A stretch of DNA of 8,466 nucleotides from an uncultured Clostridia bacterium (GTDB taxonomy: Bacteria > Bacillota > Clostridia > Oscillospirales > Oscillospiraceae): contig CAMDZY010000070.1 of NCBI GenBank assembly GCA_945910975.1, positions 1 to 8,466 on the forward strand, written 5' to 3'. The position numbers and the translations under genes were made by a program. The number at the start of each line of letters is the position of its first letter. Positions within the stretch are counted from its first letter, which is position 1. Of the stretch, positions 1-5,869 are shown piece by piece. The notes under the pieces are model-generated. The model saw only the letters and a program-made list of their open reading frames with translations, had not been told where the DNA came from and did not search any database.

Positions 1-1892
1 CACAGGCGTCCACGCTCTCCGAGGTGGAGGATCTCTACCGTCCCTACAAGCAAAAACGCCGCACCCGCGCTACCATCGCCAAGGAAAAGGGCTTGGAGCC
101 GCTGGCGCTGCAAATTTTTGCACAGGCGCGCGGTACGGCAGCACCCGAGGTGCTGGCGCAGGATTATCTTGACGAGGAAAAGGGAGTTGCCACGGTTGAA
201 GATGCGCTCGCCGGCGCTTCCGATATCATCGCCGAGATCATTTCCGATGACGCCAACATCCGCAAGACGCTGCGCGGTATGATGATGAAGCAGTCGGTCG
301 TCACCGCACAGGCGGCCGGCGACGAGGACTCCGTTTACCGGATGTACTATGACTTCTCCCAGCCCATCACCAAGCTGCAAAACCACCAGATTCTGGCCAT
401 CAATCGCGGCGAGCGCGAGGGCTTTTTAAAAGCGTCCGTGGACTTTGGCCGCGATGCTGCTTTGGTGGCCGTGCGGCAAGCCGTTGTTGTGCCCGGCTCG
501 AGCGGGATGGAGTTTGTCAAGGCCAGCGCCGAGGATGCCTATGACCGCTTGATTGCGCCGAGCATGGAGCGGGAGGTTCGCAGCACACTCACCGATGCCG
601 CCAACGAAAGTGCCATTGCCAACTTTGCGCTGAACCTGCGCCCACTGCTGATGCAGCCGCCGGTCAAGGGCAAGGTCACGATGGGACTTGACCCCGGCTA
701 CAGCCACGGCTGCAAGGTTGCCGTGGTGGACGGTACCGGCAAGGTGCTTGATACCGGTGTGGTCTATCCCACCTTCTCCGCGCGCAAGCGGCAGGAAGCC
801 ATTGAAACGCTGAAGGCAATGATTTTGCGCCACGGCGTGCAGCATATCGCCATCGGCAACGGCACGGCATCGCGCGAAACCGAAGCCATGGCCGTGGATT
901 TGATTCATCAGGTGGGCGGCGTTTCTTATATGATTGTGTCGGAAGCCGGTGCATCGGTCTATTCTGCGTCCAAGCTGGCGGCGGAGGAATTTCCGCAGTA
1001 CGATGTCAACCTACGCAGCGCCGTTTCCATTGCGCGCCGCTTGCAGGATCCGCTGGCGGAACTGGTAAAAATCGACCCCAAGGCCATCGGCGTGGGGCAG
1101 TACCAGCACGATGTGCCGGAAAAGCGGCTGGATGAAGCGCTCGCCGGCGTGGTGGAGGACTGCGTAAACGCGGTCGGCGTGGATTTGAACACGGCATCGC
1201 CGTCGCTGTTAAAGCAGGTCGCCGGTCTGAATGCGACCACGGCAAAAAATATTGTGGCCTACCGCGAGGAAAACGGCGCGTTCACGGCCAGAAAACAGGT
1301 TTTAAAGGTGCCAAAGCTGGGTCCGAAGGCCTACGAGCAGTGCGCCGGCTTCCTGCGTGTGCCGGAAAGCAAGCAGATTTTGGACAACACCGGCGTGCAT
1401 CCGGAATCCTATGACGTGGCAGAAAAGCTATTAAATCTCTGCGGCTACACGTTAAAAGATGTTGCCAAGCTGGACGATTTGCCCGAACGCCTGAAAAAAA
1501 TCGGCATCGCCAAGGCCGCAGAGGAATGCGGCGCCGGCGTGCCGACGATTGAAGATATTGTCAAGGAGCTGCGCAAGCCCGGCCGCGACCCGCGTGACGA
1601 GCTGCCGGCGCCCATTTTGCGCACCGATGTGCTGGAAATGAAGGATCTCAAGCCCGGCATGGTGCTGACCGGCACGGTGCGCAACGTGATCGACTTCGGT
1701 GTGTTCGTTGACATCGGCGTGCATCAAGACGGTTTGGTGCACATTTCACAGGTCTGCAACAAATTCATTCGCCACCCCTCTGAGGTCGTTTCCGTGGGCG
1801 ATGTGGTCAAGGTCGCGGTGCTGGAGGTCGACGAAAAGCGCAAACGCATCAGCCTGACGATGAAAAATATTCCGGAATCGTCCGAACTATAG
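1..1892 (+). CDS. tex: Tex family S1 RNA-binding / transcription accessory protein, 5'-truncated by the window
   Basis: Tex is a cytoplasmic nucleic-acid-binding protein linked to transcription and RNA metabolism; its exact role in Firmicutes is unsettled. The reading frame is open from base 3 to a TAG at 1890-1892, giving about 629 visible residues. The first visible block contains EDLYRPYKQKRRT, which in full-length Tex lies roughly 100 residues in, so the true start is upstream; the first in-frame ATG (base 24) is internal. Counting from that ATG, a YqgF/RNase H-like domain begins near residue 219 (MGLDPGYSHGCKVAVVD). The conserved Tex stretch RRLQDPLAELVKIDPKAIG follows. A helix-hairpin-helix region lies at about 388-445 (LNTASPSLL, then VPKLGPKAYEQCAGFLRV). 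A C-terminal S1 domain lies at about 542-614 (PGMVLTGTVRNVIDFGVFVD, GLVHIS, ISLTMK). The protein ends 8 residues after the S1 domain, shorter than Tex proteins with a basic tail. It converges on the DUF4363 gene with a 6-base overlap. Confidence 0.96.
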   Translation, partial: QASTLSEVEDLYRPYKQKRRTRATIAKEKGLEPLALQIFAQARGTAAPEVLAQDYLDEEKGVATVEDALAGASDIIAEIISDDANIRKTLRGMMMKQSVVTAQAAGDEDSVYRMYYDFSQPITKLQNHQILAINRGEREGFLKASVDFGRDAALVAVRQAVVVPGSSGMEFVKASAEDAYDRLIAPSMEREVRSTLTDAANESAIANFALNLRPLLMQPPVKGKVTMGLDPGYSHGCKVAVVDGTGKVLDTGVVYPTFSARKRQEAIETLKAMILRHGVQHIAIGNGTASRETEAMAVDLIHQVGGVSYMIVSEAGASVYSASKLAAEEFPQYDVNLRSAVSIARRLQDPLAELVKIDPKAIGVGQYQHDVPEKRLDEALAGVVEDCVNAVGVDLNTASPSLLKQVAGLNATTAKNIVAYREENGAFTARKQVLKVPKLGPKAYEQCAGFLRVPESKQILDNTGVHPESYDVAEKLLNLCGYTLKDVAKLDDLPERLKKIGIAKAAEECGAGVPTIEDIVKELRKPGRDPRDELPAPILRTDVLEMKDLKPGMVLTGTVRNVIDFGVFVDIGVHQDGLVHISQVCNKFIRHPSEVVSVGDVVKVAVLEVDEKRKRISLTMKNIPESSEL

Positions 1893-2267
1893 GATATTAT
1901 AATAGTATGGCCGCTCCATTTGCGCAATGTGACGAATCATTGCTGCCGTTTCGGTGCAGCCTGCGCGAAATTCCTCTCCGCTGCCGGTCACGGCAAACGA
2001 GCGAATATTGGCCAGACCCCATTGGATGGTGTCCGATTCCTCGTGGTCGAGCAAGGTACCCAAAAACCCCTTATGGTGATTCCAAAGCGATTCGGCCTTT
2101 TCCACGCAGGCGGTCGCGGTCTGCCAGTCGTCCCGGTCGAAGGCAACAATCGCCGCTTCCAGCTGCGCGGCGGCTTCATCGGCGCGGGTATTGAGCGCGC
2201 AAAGCGTGAGAATGCTTGCCGCCAAGGTTACGGCCAGCAGCGATACACCAATATATAAATATTTCAA
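1887..2267 (-). CDS. DUF4363 family small membrane-anchored protein (TTG start)
   Basis: A 126-residue protein of unknown function. It has one N-terminal hydrophobic segment at about residues 3-23 (YLYIGVSLLAVTLAASILTL), followed by a soluble, alpha-helical, probably extracytoplasmic part. The downstream pattern (W..H, then LLDHEESDTI, LANIRSF, and a C-terminal NIL) fits the DUF4363 family, which in Clostridia is commonly next to DUF421 genes. The frame stays open upstream to a possible ATG at 2393, but that would add 42 low-complexity residues lying wholly inside the DUF421 gene. I prefer the TTG at 2265-2267 because it comes just before the hydrophobic segment, has a GGGAGCGG ribosome binding site a few bases upstream, and forms a 4-base TTGA overlap with the DUF421 stop, typical of translational coupling. 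The stop (TAG, 1889-1887) shares the palindrome CTATAG with the tex stop. Confidence 0.8.
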   Translation of the reverse strand: MKYLYIGVSLLAVTLAASILTLCALNTRADEAAAQLEAAIVAFDRDDWQTATACVEKAESLWNHHKGFLGTLLDHEESDTIQWGLANIRSFAVTGSGEEFRAGCTETAAMIRHIAQMERPYYYNIL

Positions 2268-2941
2268 TTTTTCCGCTCCCTTTTGGCAAAATAGATTTTT
2301 CCCCGGCGGTCGACCGTCATCAGCAGCACGTCCTCCGCCGGGCAGTTGCGCTGTTGCAGCTGCTGCTGCACCCAAGCTGTATCCAGACCGCAAAGCGCCA
2401 AATTTTCGCGCAGAATCCTGCCGTAGGAAATAATGGTATAGGGCAGCTCCAGATCCTTGACCGGAACGGAGGCGTCCTTGGCCGGTGCGGGGGAAAATTT
2501 GCTGTAGAGCATGGTGGAAATTTCGCCGTCCGTTTCCAGAATGGCATATTTGACCGTTGACAAGTCAAATATGCCCTGCTCGCGCAGATGCTCGGTCAGC
2601 TCGTCAAGATTGACGCGGGTCTGGCACAGATTGTCTTCCAAAATTTTCCCGTCCGAGATCAGCAGCACCGGCTTGCCGCAGAACAGCTTGCGGATGCGGA
2701 TGGAGCGGAGCGTCAGCACGGAGAGGATCAGCTCGATCCCCAAAACCGTCAAAATCGGCACCAGCCCCGTCAGCAGCGGGATGGAATTGTTCTGCATCGG
2801 CACTGCCGCAATGTTTGCCAGCAGCATCGTTACCACAAATTCCGCCGGCTCCATCTGCCCGATCTGCCGCTTGCCCATCAACCGGATGGACAGCACCAGC
2901 ACCAGGTACAAAAAAATCGCGCGCAGGAACGATATCAGCAC
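2264..2941 (-). CDS. DUF421 (YetF-like) membrane protein
   Basis: A 225-residue protein of the DUF421 family. Three N-terminal membrane segments are visible at about residues 2-22, 33-52 and 56-80, with the family signature RLMGKRQIGQMEPAEFVVTM between the first two. A cytoplasmic C-terminal domain follows, with KPVLLISDGKILEDNL, then a helical stretch ending in LREQGIFDLSTVKYAILE and the strand turn ETDGEIS, all characteristic of DUF421. The biochemical role is unknown. A DUF421-containing protein (2Duf) encoded with the spoVA2mob genes of spore formers affects spore membrane properties; extending that to this protein is only inference. The start is GTG at 2941, supported by GAGGTGAGG at 2946-2954. 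It faces away from glnN across a 222-bp divergent gap and is the first gene of a two-gene unit with the DUF4363 gene, whose TTG start overlaps its TGA stop. Confidence 0.9.
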   Translation of the reverse strand: MLISFLRAIFLYLVLVLSIRLMGKRQIGQMEPAEFVVTMLLANIAAVPMQNNSIPLLTGLVPILTVLGIELILSVLTLRSIRIRKLFCGKPVLLISDGKILEDNLCQTRVNLDELTEHLREQGIFDLSTVKYAILETDGEISTMLYSKFSPAPAKDASVPVKDLELPYTIISYGRILRENLALCGLDTAWVQQQLQQRNCPAEDVLLMTVDRRGKIYFAKRERKN

Positions 2942-3005
2942 AAGTCCTCACCTCTTGCCCATAGTCTGTGCAAAAAAAGGCGGCCTATGTCCGTTACCGT
3001 AGAAA

Positions 3006-3011
3006 ATGATA
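3006..3011 (-). promoter_or_regulatory. Weak candidate -10 element for the DUF421/DUF4363 unit
   Basis: On the minus strand these bases read TATCAT, one mismatch from TATAAT, about 65 bases upstream of the DUF421 GTG. A TTGAAT lies upstream at a spacing of 22, too long for a standard sigma-A promoter, and no TG extension is present. It overlaps the first GATAAAT repeat, so a protein bound to that repeat could affect it. This is a tentative call. Confidence 0.25.
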
Positions 3012-3035
3012 AATCTGTCGTTAAAATAGATAAAT
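3008..3035. repeat. Two direct copies of GATAAAT, 21 bp apart
   Basis: GATAAAT occurs at 3008-3014 and again at 3029-3035, start to start 21 bp, which is two helical turns. Both copies are preceded by AAAAT (the second with one extra A). The spacing would place two protein contacts on the same DNA face. The region is AT-rich, so chance is a real alternative. Confidence 0.4.
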
Positions 3036-3036
3036 T

Positions 3037-3062
3037 CAACCGCAAAAAAACGATGCGGGTTG
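3037..3062. repeat. Imperfect inverted repeat in the divergent intergenic region
   Basis: CAACCGCA (3037-3044) and TGCGGGTTG (3054-3062) can pair over 8 bp with one bulged G, leaving a 9-base loop of AAAAAACGA. It lies upstream of the candidate glnN -35, so it could be an operator or, if transcription starts further upstream, an RNA hairpin. It has no T-tract on the glnN side and is not called a terminator. Confidence 0.4.
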
Positions 3063-3090
3063 TGAGCTTAACCGAACTTTTTCCCATCGC

Positions 3091-3117
3091 TTGCAATTTG
3101 GGAAAAAATGCTGTAAT
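3091..3117 (+). promoter_or_regulatory. Candidate extended -10 sigma-A promoter for glnN
   Basis: TGTAAT (3112-3117) matches TATAAT at 5 of 6 positions and is preceded by TG at 3109-3110 with one base between, the extended -10 arrangement. TTGCAA (3091-3096) matches the -35 at 4 of 6 positions, but the spacer is 15, shorter than ideal; the TG extension may compensate. Transcription would start near 3124, leaving a leader of about 40 bases. Confidence 0.45.
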
Positions 3118-3132
3118 TTTATACCATCATTC

Positions 3133-3144
3133 CGGGCTTGCCCG
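3133..3144 (+). other. Small CTTG-loop hairpin in the glnN leader
   Basis: CGGG-CTTG-CCCG forms a 4-bp GC stem capped by a CUUG tetraloop, known to be an unusually stable RNA loop. It ends 6 bases before the AAAGGA ribosome binding site (3151-3156). It could mark the leader 5' structure or tune ribosome access. No T-tract follows, so it is not a terminator. Confidence 0.35.
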
Positions 3145-3163
3145 AGTTGGAAAGGATGATACG

Positions 3164-5266
3164 ATGACAATTTCCGAGCTATTCGGTTCTAATGTATTTA
3201 GTCAGTCCGTCATGCGCGAGCGACTGCCGCAGAGTGTCTATCGCCAGGTGATTCAGGTGATGGAAAACGGCGGCCAGCTGTCCATGCAGGATGCCGACGC
3301 GGTCGCGGATGCCATGATGCACTGGGCGTTGGAGCTGGGCGCGACCCATTATACCCACTGGTTCCAGCCCCTCAACGGCGTCACGGCGGAAAAGCATGAC
3401 TCCTTTATTACCTACCCCAAAGAGGGCAAAACCATCCTCCACCTCACCGGCAAGCAGCTGATCATGGGGGAACCGGACGCCTCCAGCTTCCCCTCCGGCG
3501 GGCTTCGCTCCACGCACTACGCGCGCGGCTATACCGCGTGGGATATGACCTCCCCGGCGTTTGTCAAAAAACTCGCCGCCGGTACGATTTTGTGTATTCC
3601 CACCGTGTTTAGCTCCTACACCGGCGAGGCGCTCGACAACAAAGCGCCGCTGCTGCGCTCGATGGAAGCGCTCAGTGCGCAGAGCGTGCGTCTGCTGCGC
3701 CTGTTCGGCAAGGACGATGTGAAAAAGGTCACACCGTCCGTCGGCGCGGAGCAGGAATATTTCATTGTCGATCGCGATAAATACCTCAAACGCAGAGATT
3801 TGATTTACACCGGCCGTACCCTGTTCGGCGCACCCGCGCCCAAGGGACAGGAGTTGGAGGATCAATACTTCGGTGTCATCCGTGAGCGCGTCGGCGCGTT
3901 TATGGCGGATTTGAATGTGGAGCTGTGGAAAATGGGCATCACCGCCACCACCCAGCACAACGAGGTCGCGCCGGGGCAGCATGAAATGGCGCCGATTTTC
4001 TGCACCTGCAACATCGCCGTTGACCAGAACCAGCTTGCCATGGAAACCATGAAGCGGGTCGCCACGCGGCATAATCTGGTCTGTTTGTTACATGAAAAAC
4101 CCTTTGCCGGCGTCAACGGCTCCGGCAAGCACAACAACTGGTCGATCACCACGGACACGGGCGAAAATCTGCTCGATCCCGGCGATACGCCCAATGAAAA
4201 CCTGCAATTTTTGTTGATTCTTTCGTGCATCATCAAGGCAATCGACATCCACGCCGACCTGCTGCGTCAAAGCGCCGCCAATGTGGGCAATGACCACCGG
4301 TTGGGCGCGGACGAAGCGCCGCCCGCGATCATTTCTATCTTTTTGGGTAGCCAGCTGGAGGATGTGGTGCGGCAGATCTGCAACAGCGGCAGCGCGGCGG
4401 AATGTCTGTCCAGCAGCAAGCTGGACATCGGCGTGTCTACCTTGCCGGTGCTCGACAAGGACGCCACCGACCGCAATCGCACCTCGCCGTTTGCCTTCAC
4501 GGGGAATAAATTTGAATTCCGCATGGTCGGTTCCTCGGATTCCATTGCGGGCGCCAATACCACGCTCAACGCCATTGTCGCCGAGGCCTTCTCCCAGGCG
4601 GCCGACGTTCTGTCGCAGAGCAAGAATTTCCGGCATGACGCCAGAGAATTGATTGCCAAAAATCTGATTGAACACCAGCGCGTTATTTTTAACGGCGATG
4701 GCTACAGTCAGGCATGGGTGGAGGAAGCTGCGCGGCGCGGTCTGCCCAACCTGCGCAGCATGGTCGACACCGTGCCCTCGCTGACCACGGAAAAGTCCGT
4801 GCATCTGTTTGAACGCTTCGGTATCTTCACCAAAGCCGAGTTGGAATCGCGCAGTGAAATCATGTACGAAGCCTATGCAAAGACCACAACCATCGAAGCG
4901 CGTACCATGATGCACATGGCGGGCAAGCACTATATCCCCGCCGTTATCCGCTTCATCACCCGTCTGGCCGACGGCGTGTGCAAGGTGCGCACTGCTTGTC
5001 CCGATGCAGATACCTCCGTGCAGGCTTCTTTGCTGCAACAGGCAAGCGCGCTGCTTGTGCAGGTGAAATCGGCATTGGAACAGCTGACCGCCCTGACCGA
5101 ACAGGCGCATCAGATGGACGATATGTGCCGCATGGCGCACTTCTGCCATGACAGCCTTGTTCCCGCCATGCAGCAGCTGCGTACACCGGTCGACCAATTG
5201 GAGCTGATCGTGGACAAAGAGCTTTGGCCGGTTCCCACCTACGGCGATTTGATGTTTGAAGTGTAA
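3164..5266 (+). CDS. glnN: Type III glutamine synthetase (GSIII)
   Basis: A complete 700-residue ATP-dependent glutamine synthetase that makes glutamine from glutamate and ammonium in the cytoplasm, the entry point of ammonium assimilation. The length fits GSIII (about 700-730 residues) and not the roughly 450-residue GSI. Visible family blocks are HYTHWFQPLNGVTAEKHDSF near residues 62-81, GAEQEYF with metal-binding glutamates E196 and E198, NEVAPGQHE at 266-274, NGSGKHNNWS at 318-327, GNDHRLGADEAPPAIISIFLG, and RNRTSPFAFTGNKFEFR from 437. The start is the ATG at 3164 because MTISELFGSNVFSQSVMRERLP matches a clostridial GSIII N-terminus and AAAGGA sits 7 bases upstream. In-frame upstream ATGs at 2987 and 3053 would add unrelated sequence. 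All catalytic motifs look intact. It is transcribed alone and its last 28 bases overlap the convergent M50-like gene. No GlnR-type operator was recognised upstream. Confidence 0.97.
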   Translation: MTISELFGSNVFSQSVMRERLPQSVYRQVIQVMENGGQLSMQDADAVADAMMHWALELGATHYTHWFQPLNGVTAEKHDSFITYPKEGKTILHLTGKQLIMGEPDASSFPSGGLRSTHYARGYTAWDMTSPAFVKKLAAGTILCIPTVFSSYTGEALDNKAPLLRSMEALSAQSVRLLRLFGKDDVKKVTPSVGAEQEYFIVDRDKYLKRRDLIYTGRTLFGAPAPKGQELEDQYFGVIRERVGAFMADLNVELWKMGITATTQHNEVAPGQHEMAPIFCTCNIAVDQNQLAMETMKRVATRHNLVCLLHEKPFAGVNGSGKHNNWSITTDTGENLLDPGDTPNENLQFLLILSCIIKAIDIHADLLRQSAANVGNDHRLGADEAPPAIISIFLGSQLEDVVRQICNSGSAAECLSSSKLDIGVSTLPVLDKDATDRNRTSPFAFTGNKFEFRMVGSSDSIAGANTTLNAIVAEAFSQAADVLSQSKNFRHDARELIAKNLIEHQRVIFNGDGYSQAWVEEAARRGLPNLRSMVDTVPSLTTEKSVHLFERFGIFTKAELESRSEIMYEAYAKTTTIEARTMMHMAGKHYIPAVIRFITRLADGVCKVRTACPDADTSVQASLLQQASALLVQVKSALEQLTALTEQAHQMDDMCRMAHFCHDSLVPAMQQLRTPVDQLELIVDKELWPVPTYGDLMFEV

Positions 5267-5760
5267 TATTTAACGGTTTGTGTGATCGGTCTGGCCAAGC
5301 GTACTTGCAGGAGGATGACTGCCATCAGGACGGCAAGCGCCGCCATGAGAACGTTGGCCTTTTCCGGGTAAAGCATCAGCACCTTTGTGATGTCCTCCCG
5401 GGGCAGGGGCGTTCCGACGCAAAACTGCACGCAGGCGTACAAGGAGATGGCAAAGGACAAAAGGCAAATGCCGTTCAGATACAGTCCGAACAGCCGCAGC
5501 CACGGGCGCTTGAGGTAGATGAGCCATGTGAGCAGCAGCGGCAGCAGCATCCCGCCAAGCCCGACCAGTGTCAGCCCAAGTCTGCCCACACCCGCTATCT
5601 CACACGTCACACACGGAAGCGGGAACAGGCACCACGCGTCTACGCTTCCCCCAACCAGCAGCGCCGCAAGGCAGTGACCGCCCTCGTGCAAAAGTGGGTA
5701 GACCACCGTTGCCGTCAGTAAGCCGATGAAAAACACGCCGATCCATTGCCGCAATCGCAT
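5239..5760 (-). CDS. Small M50-like putative zinc metalloprotease membrane protein
   Basis: A 173-residue, mostly hydrophobic protein with about four membrane segments at residues 6-24, 61-83, 90-113 and 137-152. HEGGH at residues 25-29, at the end of the first segment (YPLLHEGGHCLAALLVGG), matches the HExxH zinc motif of site-2-protease/M50B-like proteins. The third ligand is not obvious: the usual LDG-type motif is absent (LNG occurs at 96-98), and D123 in the loop before the last segment is only a candidate. The protein has seven cysteines, including a CVTC pair at 50-53. The start is ATG at 5760 with a strong AGGAGG at 5769-5774, 8 bases upstream. It follows the LTA-synthase-like gene across 109 bases containing a hairpin terminator, and its 3' end overlaps convergent glnN by 28 bases. 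Intramembrane proteolysis is inference; it could be an inactive homologue. Confidence 0.75.
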   Translation of the reverse strand: MRLRQWIGVFFIGLLTATVVYPLLHEGGHCLAALLVGGSVDAWCLFPLPCVTCEIAGVGRLGLTLVGLGGMLLPLLLTWLIYLKRPWLRLFGLYLNGICLLSFAISLYACVQFCVGTPLPREDITKVLMLYPEKANVLMAALAVLMAVILLQVRLARPITQTVKYYTSNIKSP

Positions 5761-5812
5761 CCCGGAAGCCTCCTGAAGATTTTTGCTTCCATGATTGCCG
5801 TTTGGAACGAAA

Positions 5813-5818
5813 TTTATA
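5813..5818 (-). promoter_or_regulatory. Weak candidate -10 element for the M50-like gene
   Basis: On the minus strand these bases read TATAAA (5 of 6 matches to TATAAT), directly after the terminator hairpin and about 50 bases upstream of the M50-like ATG. No -35 match occurs at 16-18 bases, where the hairpin stem lies. It may simply be part of the AT-rich tail of the terminator. Confidence 0.22.
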
Positions 5819-5853
5819 CAAAGAATCCCAGCCGGGACGCCCCCGGCTGGGAT
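5815..5853 (-). terminator. Intrinsic terminator or attenuator after the LTA-synthase-like gene
   Basis: A perfect 12-bp GC-rich stem pairs 5825-5836 (ATCCCAGCCGGG) with 5842-5853 (CCCGGCTGGGAT) around a 5-base loop. On the minus strand it begins 16 bases after the LTA-synthase-like stop and is followed by TTCTTTGTAT, a moderately T-rich tract. The imperfect T-tract and the absence of a strong promoter downstream suggest it may attenuate rather than fully stop transcription into the M50-like gene. The plus side has ATATTTTG, so weak bidirectional action is possible. Confidence 0.7.
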
Positions 5854-5869
5854 ATTTTGTGTGGGAAAT

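Larger units (their letters stand above)
2942..3163. promoter_or_regulatory. Divergent intergenic region between DUF421 and glnN
   Basis: This is the largest non-coding stretch in the window and is visibly more AT-rich than the genes around it. It must hold the start signals for both the minus-strand DUF421/DUF4363 unit and plus-strand glnN. Visible elements are both ribosome binding sites, a candidate glnN promoter (3091-3117), a minus-strand TATCAT (3006-3011, 5 of 6 matches to a -10 box but no good -35 at normal spacing), a 7-base direct repeat spaced 21 bp apart, and an imperfect inverted repeat. The glnN frame happens to be open through the whole region, but that extension does not resemble a type III glutamine synthetase N-terminus. 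Confidence 0.7.

Noticed and set aside
1898..1903. Perfect TATAAT on the plus strand just after tex
   Set aside because: It falls in a run of tyrosine/asparagine codons of the DUF4363 gene, has no -35 at the right distance (GAATCG), and leads to no plus-strand gene before 3164.
2345..2380. CAG/CTG-rich stretch resembling a short repeat
   Set aside because: It encodes the glutamine-rich helix VQQQLQQ of the DUF421 protein and is not a perfect tandem array.
2268..2393. 42-residue N-terminal extension of the DUF4363 protein
   Set aside because: It is alanine/glycine-rich, lies wholly inside the DUF421 gene in another frame, and would bury the membrane anchor; the coupled TTG start is better supported.
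2588..3163. In-frame open extension upstream of glnN, with ATGs at 2588, 2987 and 3053
   Set aside because: Most of it is antisense to the DUF421 gene, the translation is low-complexity and histidine/glutamine-rich or unlike GSIII, and the ATG at 3164 has the family N-terminus and a proper ribosome binding site. The ATG at 2987 has a weak purine stretch before it but no homology support.
4088..5197. Long minus-strand open frame (369 codons) antisense to glnN
   Set aside because: It is opposite a conserved, intact enzyme gene, has no recognisable domain, and is the kind of stop-free shadow GC-rich codon use produces. The 3179-4072 minus frame is rejected for the same reasons.
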